Positions 35,904 through 43,077 of a DNA stretch of 64,000 nucleotides are shown piece by piece. Source of the DNA: Actinomadura sp. J1-007. GTDB lineage: Bacteria > Actinomycetota > Actinomycetes > Streptosporangiales > Streptosporangiaceae. Each line of letters opens with the position of its first letter. Within the stretch, counting starts at the first letter, position 1. The notes under the pieces are model-generated. The model did no database searches. It saw only the letters and a program-made list of their open reading frames with translations, and was not told the origin of the DNA. Position numbers and translations under genes: made by a program. The stretch covers positions 1,426,001 to 1,490,000 of the forward strand of contig NZ_WING01000001.1 in NCBI RefSeq assembly GCF_009793335.1, in the 5' to 3' direction.

Positions 35904-36076
35904 GCTACCGGACGGGTTCGCGCGCCAGCGGCTGCCGCTACGAGCCCGACTCCTCGACCAACGTGATCAGGCGCCGGATCGCCCGCGCCCGGCTGTGCTG
36001 GCAGCGGCCGATCGACCAGGAGCGGCGGCGCCGCCACCCCGCCAACTCCCGTTACCCGCGCGTCGGGCGGACGTGA
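35900..36076 (+). CDS. Small basic protein of unknown function (58 aa)
   Basis: This short frame (MSYRTGSRASGCRYEP..., ending RRHPANSRYPRVGRT) begins in a GTGA overlap with the stop of the metalloprotease and ends in a GTGA overlap with the NUDIX start. It therefore fills the space exactly. It is rich in arginine (about a quarter of residues), has two cysteines and no membrane segment. No family is recognised. The double coupling is good evidence that it is translated, but composition alone could produce a chance frame. Confidence 0.5.
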   Translation: MSYRTGSRASGCRYEPDSSTNVIRRRIARARLCWQRPIDQERRRRHPANSRYPRVGRT

Positions 36077-36653
36077 CGTCCTCCCCCGGCCCCCCGGCCG
36101 GCGCGGCGGGCGGGGCGCTGCACGACGACGCCGTACGGGTCCTGGAGGCGTGGCGGGCGCCCGATCCCGAGCAGGAACGGCTCCGGCTCGACTTCCTCGG
36201 GCACCTCGGGACGTACGGCGACGGGCTCTGGCGCGAGTGCCTCCCCGGGCACATCACCGCGAGCACCGCCGTGCTCGACGCCGAGGGGTCCCGCGTCCTG
36301 CTGACCCTGCACCGCAAGATCAAGGCGTGGCTCCAGCTCGGCGGCCACTGCGAGCCGCGCGACGCCACGCTCGCGGGCGCCGCGCTGCGGGAGGCCACGG
36401 AGGAATCGGGCATCGCGGGCCTGCGCCTGCGCCCCGAGCCGGTCCAGCTCGACCGGCACCGGGTGCGCTGCCATCCGGACGGCACCACCTGGCACCTGGA
36501 CGTCCAGTACGTCTCGTACGCCCCGGAGAACGCCCGCTACGAGGTCAGCGACGAGTCCGACGACCTGCGCTGGTTCCCCGTGGACGCGCTGCCCGAACCG
36601 ACCGACGACGCCGTCCGCCGCCTGGTGGCGAGAGCCTCCGCCCTCCCCGCTAG
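36073..36653 (+). CDS. NUDIX hydrolase, 3' end frameshifted as sequenced
   Basis: A NUDIX domain of the MutT-like type. After an N-terminal region (HDDAVRVLEAWRAPDPEQER), the Nudix box is QLGGHCEPRDATLAGAALRE with ATEESG following, a GX5EX7REUXEEXGU variant. YVSYAPENARYEVSDESDDL and WFPVDALPEPTDDAV are usual C-terminal blocks. It hydrolyses nucleoside diphosphate-linked compounds; the substrate is unknown. The given frame runs on past the domain to 37527, antisense to the next gene. Adding one C to the run 36645-36648 gives ALPR and a stop TAG at 36651-36653, with 193 residues. That end is used here. Confidence 0.8.
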
Positions 36654-36810
36654 ACGTCCGCCGCCGCCCGTAGCCGGCCCCAGCCTGTTTCGCAGTGATC
36701 AGCCGTCGCGCGAGTGCGTTAACTGTCCGGAGAGGCGAAGCCGAAGGCGAGCCTCCCCTGACAGATCGCGAAGCGATGCAGCACTCGCAAAGCAACGGTC
36801 AGGCCGCGAG

Positions 36811-36936
36811 CCCCCAGGCGAGCGGCCTGGGCCGGGGCGTCAATCAACACTGCCCCCAGGCGAGCTGCCTGGGCCGGGGCTTCAATCAACACTGCCGCTA
36901 GGCGAGTGTCGTGGGCCGGGGCTCAAAACAGCACGG
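36811..36936. repeat. 42-bp tandem repeat, three copies
   Basis: Copies lie at 36811-36852, 36853-36894 and 36895-36936. The first two differ at two positions (ccccc-aggcgagc-g/t-gcctgggccggggc-g/t-tcaatcaacactg). The third is diverged. Each contains a CCAGGC/GCCTGG stem-loop. The third copy and part of the second encode the C-terminus of the minus-strand gene that ends at 36882. Confidence 0.85.
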
Positions 36937-37541
36937 GTGGTCTCCCAGCCTTCCAGGCCGGGGTCCAGGAAGCGCAGGTCGGCGCGGGTGCGCAGGCGGT
37001 GCCAGCCCGGCCCCTGCGGCACCTGGCCGGGACGGGGCGCGGCGGCGCGGAGCCGGGCGAGCGCGTCCGGCGTGTCGAGCGTCACGGTCTCCAGGGCGGT
37101 GGCGAGCCAGCCGGGCAGCGGCAGGCGGGCGGCCAGCGCGACCAGGCCGTCCGGCACTCCCCCCGCGGCGCTCTCGGCCTGGCAGGCGGCGGCCGGCGCG
37201 CCGCCGAGCGCGCGGAACAGCTTGCCCACCAGCAGCGGCGGCAGGTCCGGCGCGTCGGGCGCGAGCAGCGCGGCCTCCTCGGCGCCGAGGGCGTGCAGCG
37301 CCGCGAAGGCCCCGGCGAGGGTGGGCTCCCGGACGATCGCCGTGCCGGGCCAGGTGACGGCCTCGGCGTCCGGCTGGTCGGGCGGGTCCAGGACGAGGGC
37401 GGGCGTGACGAGTTCCAGCCCGGCGGCGACCTCGCAGGTGTCCTCCAGCAGCGCGAGCCGGAACTCGGCGGGATCGACCCCCGGCGGCGCCTCGGTCCCG
37501 GGACGCGGGGACAGCACGGCCGCGTAGCGGGTCGAGGTCAC
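36882..37541 (-). CDS. DUF2064/TIGR04282-like nucleotidyltransferase-fold protein
   Basis: 219 residues from GTG 37541, which overlaps the stop of the metallopeptidase upstream (GTGA). The segments FRLALLEDTCEVAAGLELVT, VREPTLAGAFAALHALGAEE and AALLAPDAPDLPPLLVGKLF resemble the DUF2064 glycosyltransferase-like fold, in which DAPDLP matches the DxPxLP motif. The N-terminal R-rich substrate loop is shorter than usual. The C-terminal residues SPGPRHSPSGSVD are encoded by a tandem repeat, so the original stop may have been displaced. Function is uncertain. Confidence 0.65.
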   Translation of the reverse strand: MTSTRYAAVLSPRPGTEAPPGVDPAEFRLALLEDTCEVAAGLELVTPALVLDPPDQPDAEAVTWPGTAIVREPTLAGAFAALHALGAEEAALLAPDAPDLPPLLVGKLFRALGGAPAAACQAESAAGGVPDGLVALAARLPLPGWLATALETVTLDTPDALARLRAAAPRPGQVPQGPGWHRLRTRADLRFLDPGLEGWETTRAVLSPGPRHSPSGSVD

Positions 37542-38142
37542 CCGGCGACCCCGTGGTGCAGGTCGTCGCCGCGGTGCGGGGCGCCCGCGCGGTGCAGGGC
37601 GTCCCTGTCGCTGGCGTGCTCGTCGCCGGGCGCGTCGTCCTCCATCGGCAGGTGCGCCGCGGCGGCGACGCCCTCCAGATAGCCGCGGGCGCGGTCGGCC
37701 TTCGGGTAGTGGGCGACCAGGTCCCAGAAGTCGGTGCCGTGGCCCGGGATCAGCAGGTGGGCGAGCTCGTGGACCAGCACGTAGTCGACGACCCAGGACG
37801 GCATCCCGCGCAGCCGCGTGGACAGCCGGATGGTGCCGTCGTCGGGCGTGCACGAGCCCCAGCGGGTGCGCTGGTTGGCGACCCAGCGGACGCTGACGGG
37901 GTCGGCGCGGCCTTCCAGATAACGGCGGGAAAGCTCGCGGGCGCGCGTCTCAAGGTCGGCGTCGGAGGGCCGGCGGCGCCGTTCCCTTTCCTCCAGGCGT
38001 TCCAGGATGGTGGCGATCCACTGTTCCTCTTCGGCCTTGCTCAGCCTGGACGGCATCATCACCACCACCTTGTCCCCGTCGCGGTAGGCGGACACCGTCC
38101 GCCGACGTCGGCTGCTCCGGCGGACCTCAACGTTTGGGGCAC
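37538..38142 (-). CDS. YgjP-like M48 metallopeptidase domain protein, 5' frameshift as sequenced
   Basis: Zinc protease signature VLVHELAHLLIPGHGTDFW (HExxH with a downstream His). It is preceded by RWVANQRTRWGSCTPDDGTI and RLSTRLRGMPSWVVDYVLVH, all typical of the YgjP/DUF45 group. The uninterrupted frame has only GTG 38095 as start. Relatives begin further upstream with an EVRRSxRRRRTVSAY segment, and here NVEVRRSSRRRRTVSAY is open but lacks a start. Adding one C to the run 38136-38139 connects it to GTG 38142 (MPPNVEVRRSS), giving 201 residues. It is upstream of, and coupled to, the DUF2064-like gene. Confidence 0.82.
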
Positions 38143-38447
38143 GTCAGAACCGTACCCAAAATTTTGCGTCCTCCACAGGGGGTGTTTGACGTTTCCCCAG
38201 GTCAACGCGCTTGTTTTTACCTTTCTCCAAAGGGTTTCCACATGTTCTCCCTGTCCTTTCCACGCCGTCGCCCCAACGCTTCCCCACGGATCTCCGGGCG
38301 TTGTCCGCACCGCGCACAAGTCGGTGATGCACCCCACTCCCGCCTTCGGTTCCCACGTCGGCTCCGCACCGCCGGACGCGTTTTGTAAGGGCACACGGCG
38401 AGGCCCGGCGGCCAGAGCTTCTTTACGTATTCGACTGGGTACGTAGA
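38143..38447. other. Gene-free, AT-richer divergent region
   Basis: 305 bases between the minus-strand metallopeptidase and the plus-strand gene at 38448. It is noticeably less GC-rich and has repeated TCCACA/TTCCAC motifs (near 38172, 38235 and 38257). Two TACGTA palindromes at 38424-38429 and 38440-38445 lie just before the next start. No convincing coding frame is seen. Confidence 0.5.
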
Positions 38448-38917
38448 GTGACAGCCGAATACCCGGAGGAGCAACGTGAGCAGGCGCACCACGAAACGGC
38501 ACGACCCCCGCTCGACGCCCGCGCGGCCGAACGGCTCGCCGCCCGCCGCCGGGAGACCCTCGCCGGCCTCGCCGGCCTGTCCGGCGGCATGGACGGCGCG
38601 GGCGGGGCGGACGGCGGCGGCTCGGGGCGCGGCGGGTCCCGTTCGCTGGCCGCGCGTGTCGGCCGGGGCGTGGCGGGGGCTCTCGCCGGACGGGTCGCGG
38701 GCCGGGCGCTGGCCCGGTCGCGGGCCGGGCGGCCAGGCGGTACGGGGTGCCCGTCCGTACCCTGACGCGCGCCGTGGAGGTCGCCGCGCCGGTCGTGATC
38801 TCGTTCGCCATGGCCGGGGCCGCCAAGCGCAGGGCCCGCAGGCAGGCGCGGCGGTCCGGCCCCGGCGGGCGCGCCCGCCGGAACGCCGAGCCGCCCGGCG
38901 CCATGGCCCTCGACTGA
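38448..38917 (+). CDS. Small protein of unknown function, frameshifted as sequenced
   Basis: The GTG at 38448 starts MTAEYPEEQREQAHHETARP, continues with an Arg/Ala-rich helix (AAERLAARRRETLAGLAGL), a Gly-rich linker, then VGRGVAGALAGRVAGRALAR. The frame then runs off near 38735. One extra base in ggcggccagg there restores RRYGVPVRTLTRAVEVAAPV and VISFAMAGAAKRRARRQARR, ending PPGAMALD at 38917 (156 residues). The repaired protein has a C-terminal hydrophobic segment flanked by basic residues, suggesting loose membrane association. No family is recognised. Confidence 0.55.
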
Positions 38918-38952
38918 CCGTGCACGCGCCGACCCGGCGGACGGGCCCGGCG

Positions 38953-39741
38953 CTACTCGCCGGTGAAGTCCGGGCGGCGCTTCTCGCGCTGGGCGGCGAT
39001 GCCCTCCAGCATGTCGCGGGACGTCATGGTCACGGGCTGGGCGAGCGACTCCCAGCGCAGGGCGCTCTCCATGTCGCGGTGGCCGCCGTTCGACAGGGCG
39101 ACCTTGGTCAGCCGGGTCGCGACGGGGGCCTGCGCGGCGATCCGTTCGGCCACCGCGAGCGACTCGGCGAGCACCGCGTCCCGGTCGAAGGCCCGGTTGA
39201 CCAGGCCGGACGCGGCGGCCTCGGTCCCGGTGACGGCGCGTCCGGTGAACAGCAGCTCGCGGGCCAGCGGCAGCCCGGCGACCTCGGGCAGCAGCCAGGT
39301 CGCGGCCATGCCCGGGTGCAGGCCGAGCGCGGTGAACGGGACGAGCAGCTTGGCGTCCCGCGCCGCGTACCGCAGGTCGCAGGCGAGGGCGAGGCACAGC
39401 CCGGCGCCGACCGCGTGGCCGTTGACGGCGGCGATCGTCGGCACCTCCAGCGAACGGATCGCCAGCCACGTCCGGTAGAACTCCAGCATCCGGTCGCGCA
39501 GCGCCGGCACCGATCCGGCGCTCTTGTCGGCGATCCAGCCGAGGTCGCCGCCGGAGGTGAACGCGCTGCCCGCGCCGGTCAGCACCACGCAGCGCAGCCC
39601 CGCGTCCGCGCGCAGCTCCGCCATGGCCGCCTTCCAGCGCTCGGTCATCGCGTCGGACATCGCGTTGCGCCGGTCGGGGTCGTTCAGCGTGAGGACGGCG
39701 ATTGCGTCAGGCCGGCGTTCCACCACAAGCTCATCGGGCAT
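38953..39741 (-). CDS. Enoyl-CoA hydratase/isomerase family protein
   Basis: 262 residues, full crotonase length. The oxyanion-hole segments are present: GAGSAFTSGGDLGWIADKSA and VNGHAVGAGLCLALACDLRY. PFTALGLHPGMAATWLLPEV follows, and a Glu is at the usual catalytic position in LLPEVAGL. ATG 39741 (MPDELVVERR) is preferred to GTG 39750. It catalyses hydration or isomerisation of an acyl-CoA; whether it acts in beta-oxidation or another pathway is unclear. It is divergent from the ABC1 kinase gene, as in related genomes. Confidence 0.9.
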   Translation of the reverse strand: MPDELVVERRPDAIAVLTLNDPDRRNAMSDAMTERWKAAMAELRADAGLRCVVLTGAGSAFTSGGDLGWIADKSAGSVPALRDRMLEFYRTWLAIRSLEVPTIAAVNGHAVGAGLCLALACDLRYAARDAKLLVPFTALGLHPGMAATWLLPEVAGLPLARELLFTGRAVTGTEAAASGLVNRAFDRDAVLAESLAVAERIAAQAPVATRLTKVALSNGGHRDMESALRWESLAQPVTMTSRDMLEGIAAQREKRRPDFTGE

Positions 39742-39905
39742 GGCCCGCACCGTACCGAACGGGCCCGCGGCCGCTGCGGGCCGGGCGTGAGAAAGCGCAC
39801 ACTTACGCGATCGGCCCTGGTCGCGGGGGTGCGGCGATCGCGCACGTCAGGAATAGTTCCGGTCGTTGTGGCGCGAACGAGACCGCATCACCGACAATGG
39901 TCATC

Positions 39906-41237
39906 GTGAGCGATCTTCCCCGCCGCGCGGTGACGCGGTCAGCAAAGCTGGCGTCCCTCCCCCTCGGTTTCGCCGGACGCACCGCCCTCGGCGTGGGGAA
40001 ACGCACGCTGGGCAAGCCCGCCGAGGCCGTCGCGATAGAGATCCAGGCGCGCACCGCCGAGCAGCTGTTCAAGGTGCTCGGCGAGCTCAAGGGCGGGGCC
40101 ATGAAGCTCGGCCAGATGCTCTCGATCTTCGAGGCGGCGCTCCCGCCGGAGATCGCCGGGCCGTACCGGGCGACGCTCACCAAGCTCCAGGAGGCGGCCC
40201 CGCCGCTGCCCGCGTCCGCCGTGCACAAGGTGCTCGCCGAGGCGCTCGGGGACGACTGGCGCGACCGCTTCGAGTCGTTCGACGACAGGCCCGCCGCCGC
40301 CGCGTCCATCGGGCAGGTGCACAAGGGCGTGTGGGCCGACGGCCGCCCGGTCGCGGTGAAGGTCCAGTACCCGGGCGCGGGCAAGGCCCTGATCAGCGAC
40401 TTCAACCAGCTCGCCCGGCTCGGCAAGCTGTTCGGCGTCCTGATGCCGGGCCTGGACGTCAAGTCGATGCTCGCCGAGCTGAAGGAACGCGTCGTCGAGG
40501 AGCTCGACTACACGATCGAGGCCGACTCGCAGACCAGGATCCGCGCGGCGTACCTGGACGACCCCGACTTCTACGTTCCCGAGGTCGTCGCCCAGGACGG
40601 CAACGTGCTGGTCACCGAGTGGATCGACGGGACCCCGCTCTCGAAGATCATCAGCGAGGGCGACCAGGAGACCCGCGACCACGCCGCGCTGCTGTACTGC
40701 CGGTTCCTGCTGTCGGGGCCGAAGCGGTCGGGGCTGCTGCACGGCGACCCGCACCCCGGCAACTTCCGGCTGCTGGCCGACGGCCGCCTCGGCGTCCTGG
40801 ACTTCGGCGCCGTGGACCGGATCCCCGCCGACTTCCTGCACCGGATGGGCCGGCTGCTGCGCATCGGCACCATGTCCGACATCACCGAGGTCGAGGACGC
40901 GCTGCGCGACGAGGACTTCATCCGCGAGGGCGTGACGATCGACGCCGAGTCGCTCCAGGCGTTCCTGGCGCCGATCACCGAGCCGTTCGTCAACGAGACG
41001 TTCGCGTTCACCCGCGAGTGGCTGCGCGACATGGCCGCCCGGGTCACCGACCTGCGCCCGACCAACGTCGTCCGGCAGCTCAACCTGCCGCCGGAGTACG
41101 TGATCGTGCACCGCGTGCTGTCGGCGGGCACCGGCGTGCTGTGCCAGCTCGAATGCGAGATCCCCGCGCGCGCCGAGTCGCTGCGCTGGATCCCCGGCTT
41201 CGCCGACGAGGAGGACGGCGAGCTGGTCAGCGGCTGA
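39906..41237 (+). CDS. ABC1/AarF/UbiB family kinase-like protein
   Basis: 443 residues from GTG 39906, giving the usual SDLPRRAVTRSAKLASLPLG start; ATG 39897 is nine bases upstream in frame. Atypical-kinase motifs appear in order: KxGQ loop GELKGGAMKLGQMLS, Ala-rich loop AAAASIGQVHKG, VAVKVQYPG, ExD in VVEELDYTIEADS, catalytic HGDPHPGNF and metal-binding VLDFGAVDR. It corresponds to M. tuberculosis Rv3197, next to whiB7, as here. The family supports quinone or lipid metabolism in other bacteria; in actinobacteria the gene beside whiB7 has been linked to intrinsic drug resistance. Strong hairpins follow the gene. Confidence 0.92.
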   Translation: MSDLPRRAVTRSAKLASLPLGFAGRTALGVGKRTLGKPAEAVAIEIQARTAEQLFKVLGELKGGAMKLGQMLSIFEAALPPEIAGPYRATLTKLQEAAPPLPASAVHKVLAEALGDDWRDRFESFDDRPAAAASIGQVHKGVWADGRPVAVKVQYPGAGKALISDFNQLARLGKLFGVLMPGLDVKSMLAELKERVVEELDYTIEADSQTRIRAAYLDDPDFYVPEVVAQDGNVLVTEWIDGTPLSKIISEGDQETRDHAALLYCRFLLSGPKRSGLLHGDPHPGNFRLLADGRLGVLDFGAVDRIPADFLHRMGRLLRIGTMSDITEVEDALRDEDFIREGVTIDAESLQAFLAPITEPFVNETFAFTREWLRDMAARVTDLRPTNVVRQLNLPPEYVIVHRVLSAGTGVLCQLECEIPARAESLRWIPGFADEEDGELVSG

Positions 41238-41293
41238 GCCGCGCCGGCACCGGACAAGCGTCCGCCGAGGCGCCGAGGCCGGAGAAGCAGCAG

Positions 41294-41365
41294 AGCGGGG
41301 CCCGCGTACTGATGAGGTACGCGGGCCCCGCTTCAGGAGCGCCCGGTGAGGGGATCACCGGGCGC
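41294..41365 (+). terminator. Double hairpin terminator after the ABC1 kinase gene
   Basis: AGCGGGGCCCGCGTAC (41294-41309) / GTACGCGGGCCCCGCT (41317-41332) is a perfect 16-bp stem with loop tgatgag. It is followed at once by GCGCCCGGTGA / TCACCGGGCGC (41339-41365), an 11-bp stem. No long T-run is present. Confidence 0.8.
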
Positions 41366-41557
41366 CCCGGACGCCCGCCGGGAGGCGCGCGACTCGCCAA
41401 ACCATCCAAGAAGGACGAGCGGGCCTGCGACCGGCCGGGCCGAAGACGGTGGCCGCCCCTAACGCCAGGGGACGGACTCGCCGACCCGCGGCGCGACGCG
41501 GGCGAGAGGGGGCCCTCACCCGCGCCGCGCCACGGTCCAGCGAACAGATCGTTAGCG
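41366..41557. other. Intergenic stretch without a recognised gene
   Basis: This lies between the double hairpin and the 29-bp repeat block. No domain, RNA or clear promoter was seen on either strand. Confidence 0.5.
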
Positions 41558-41846
41558 GACGGGGGGACGGACGGGTCGGACGGTCGGTAGCGGCGGACCG
41601 CGCTCGGACGGTCGGTAGCGGCGAGGCCGCGGACTGACGGTCGGTTACGGCGGGCCGCGGACGGACGGTCGGTCGCGGCGGGCCCGCAGACGGACGGGTC
41701 GGACGGTCGGTAACGGCGGGCCCGCAGACGGACGGTCAGTGGCAGCGGGCCCGCGGACGGACGGTTGGTAGCGGCGGGGCCGCAGACGGACGGGTCGGAT
41801 GGTCGGTTGCGGCGGGGCCGCGGATGGACGGTCAGTGGCGGCGGGG
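41558..41846. repeat. About 29-bp tandem repeat (minisatellite), eight to nine copies
   Basis: The unit is close to gacggtcggtarcggcgggcccgcagacg. It is repeated with small changes, and three copies are preceded by an extra gacgggtcg block. Units have no spacers, so this is not a CRISPR. The right end reaches the stop of the small minus-strand gene at 41832. Confidence 0.8.
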
Positions 41847-42146
41847 GTGCGGGACGTACGGGTCCGCGGTCCCGGCCGGCTGGGCGGTGGAGGTCGGCGC
41901 GAGCAGGGCGCGCCGCACGCGGGCGGACCGCGTGCGGGCGTCCCGGCGGGCGCGCCGTACGGCGCGCACCCGAGCGGCCATCAGGCGCCGCTCGGCCTCC
42001 TCGTTCAGGTCCCGGGCCAGGTCCCGGGACGGCTCCTCGGCGAGCAAGGTCTTCTTCTCTCCCTCGGCGGCCCGGGGAGGCGACCCCGGCGTCGGGGTCG
42101 CGCTCCACGGGTCCGCGTGGCCGGGTCCGGTCACGGCGGCGGGCAT
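41832..42146 (-). CDS. Small charged protein of unknown function downstream of whiB7
   Basis: 104 residues. Its ATG at 42146 shares one base with the whiB7 stop (TGATG), so it is translationally coupled. The middle is a basic helix (NEEAERRLMAARVRAVRRAR), and the ends are Pro/Thr-rich (GHADPWSATPTPGSPP, STAQPAGTADPYVPHPRRH). The stop overlaps the edge of a tandem repeat. There is no signal peptide or membrane segment, and no family is recognised. It is presumably induced together with whiB7. Confidence 0.6.
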   Translation of the reverse strand: MPAAVTGPGHADPWSATPTPGSPPRAAEGEKKTLLAEEPSRDLARDLNEEAERRLMAARVRAVRRARRDARTRSARVRRALLAPTSTAQPAGTADPYVPHPRRH

Positions 42147-42439
42147 CAGGCCCGCGCGCCGGCCTCGTCCGGGAGCGGGTGCTTCCGCGGGCGGCCACGC
42201 GGCCGCTTGCGGGGCACGATGACGCCGCGGACGAACAGTTCGCCGCCCCAGACGCCCCAGGGCTCGTTGCGCTCCAGCGCTCCGGCGAGGCACTCCTTGC
42301 GGAGCGGGCACTCCAGGCACAGGGCCTTGGCGAGCTCGACGTCGGCGGGCGCCTCGGCGAAGAAGAGTTCCGGGTCGGTCCGGCACGGAAGCGTGAGGTC
42401 CTCCTCGCTCACTGCGAGAGCCCCCTGCATCACAGTCAC
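42146..42439 (-). CDS. whiB7: WhiB7-type transcriptional regulator
   Basis: 97 residues from GTG 42439 (AGAGGAAAC site); ATG 42430 is also possible. The four Fe-S cysteines are PCRTDPELFF, then ALCLECPLRKECLAG. The G[V/I]WGG turn (NEPWGVWGGELFVRG) follows, then the WhiB7-specific C-terminal AT-hook KRPRGRPRKH. In mycobacteria and Streptomyces (WblC), WhiB7 binds the housekeeping sigma factor and an AT-rich patch upstream of -35 to activate antibiotic-resistance genes, including its own. Here an AT-rich promoter, a leader frame and an intrinsic terminator lie upstream, so attenuation control is likely. Confidence 0.93.
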   Translation of the reverse strand: MTVMQGALAVSEEDLTLPCRTDPELFFAEAPADVELAKALCLECPLRKECLAGALERNEPWGVWGGELFVRGVIVPRKRPRGRPRKHPLPDEAGARA

Positions 42440-42490
42440 CCTGTTTCCTCTCGTTGGATCTCAACGGGTCGTGTCGGTCGGGTTGTCCGG

Positions 42491-42532
42491 GCAAATAAGA
42501 AGGCCGCGGATCCGGTGTCGGATCCGCGGCCT
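42491..42532 (-). terminator. Intrinsic terminator in the whiB7 leader (attenuator)
   Basis: On the minus strand, AGGCCGCGGATCC (42532-42520) pairs perfectly with GGATCCGCGGCCT (42513-42501) around a six-base loop. It is followed by TTCTTATTTGC. It lies 52 bases before the whiB7 start and about 20 bases after the stop of the leader reading frame. There is almost no room for a separate whiB7 promoter downstream of it. Confidence 0.85.
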
Positions 42533-42552
42533 GGGGGCTTGCCGGTGTCTTT

Positions 42553-42930
42553 CTAGACCGGTCGCCTCCAGGGGTACGGACCCGACGCGCCACCCTTGGC
42601 GGAGGGGGCGTGGGCCGGAGCCGGGATGGACATGTCCTCGTTCTCGGTGCCGAAGACAGTCCGCCCCTGCTCGTCCTGGACTCGCTGCTCGTCGCGCAGA
42701 TCACGCAGTCGCGTGCCGAAGCCGCCGAAGCCGCCATTGGCCGCGAGCGCGCCATTGATCCGCTGGTCGATCCGCGTGCCGTCGAGCGCCACGCCGCCAT
42801 AGCGGGTGCCGGCGCCGCTCAGCGGCGCCTCGCCGGACGCGAGGACGGACCAAGCCGAGGTCGCCGGGCAGGCGGCGGTCCAGGACTGGCCTGATTTGGT
42901 CATCACGATGCTCACCGGACTGCACACCAC
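42553..42930 (-). CDS. Leader reading frame upstream of whiB7
   Basis: An uninterrupted frame of up to 125 codons (MVCSPVSIVMTKSGQSWTAA..., ending GPYPWRRPV). It has coding-like codon use but no recognisable domain. It includes a Gly/Phe-rich stretch (ALAANGGFGGFGTRL). Start codons are ambiguous: several GTG codons follow CAGGAAGG with little spacing, and ATG 42903 lies inside. Its stop is 20 bases ahead of an intrinsic terminator and 113 bases before whiB7. In mycobacteria, translation of a leader frame controls read-through into whiB7. This frame may serve that role or be a small protein of its own. Confidence 0.45.
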   Translation of the reverse strand: MVCSPVSIVMTKSGQSWTAACPATSAWSVLASGEAPLSGAGTRYGGVALDGTRIDQRINGALAANGGFGGFGTRLRDLRDEQRVQDEQGRTVFGTENEDMSIPAPAHAPSAKGGASGPYPWRRPV

Positions 42931-42998
42931 CTTCCTGGCTACTCGGGCCGATCGGATCTCAAGATCCTCGCGGCACGGCCGTCTGAATGCTCGCGTCG

Positions 42999-43038
42999 AG
43001 CGTACGGGGACCTCGGCGAATCAATCAAGGTATTTTTG
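42999..43038 (-). promoter_or_regulatory. Putative WhiB7-autoregulated promoter
   Basis: Minus strand: CAAAAATA (43038-43031), CC, -35 TTGATT (43028-43023), an 18-base spacer, -10 TACGCT (43004-42999). An AT-rich block immediately upstream of a sigma-A-type -35 is the hallmark of WhiB7-dependent promoters. The predicted transcript would have a leader of about 550 bases. Confidence 0.65.
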
Positions 43039-43077
43039 ACCTGCGGTTTTGTGGGTCACTTCACCCCGGCGGGGCGG

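Noticed and set aside
36654..37527. C-terminal extension of the NUDIX protein of almost 300 residues
   Set aside because: It is low-complexity sequence antisense to the DUF2064-like gene; one missing C before a TAG explains the open frame better.
38144..38356. Minus-strand frame of 70 codons in the AT-richer region
   Set aside because: No ribosome site, biased composition and no family match; more likely regulatory DNA.
41558..41846. CRISPR array suggested by 29-base periodicity
   Set aside because: Units follow each other directly with no variable spacers and no cas genes nearby; it is a plain tandem repeat.
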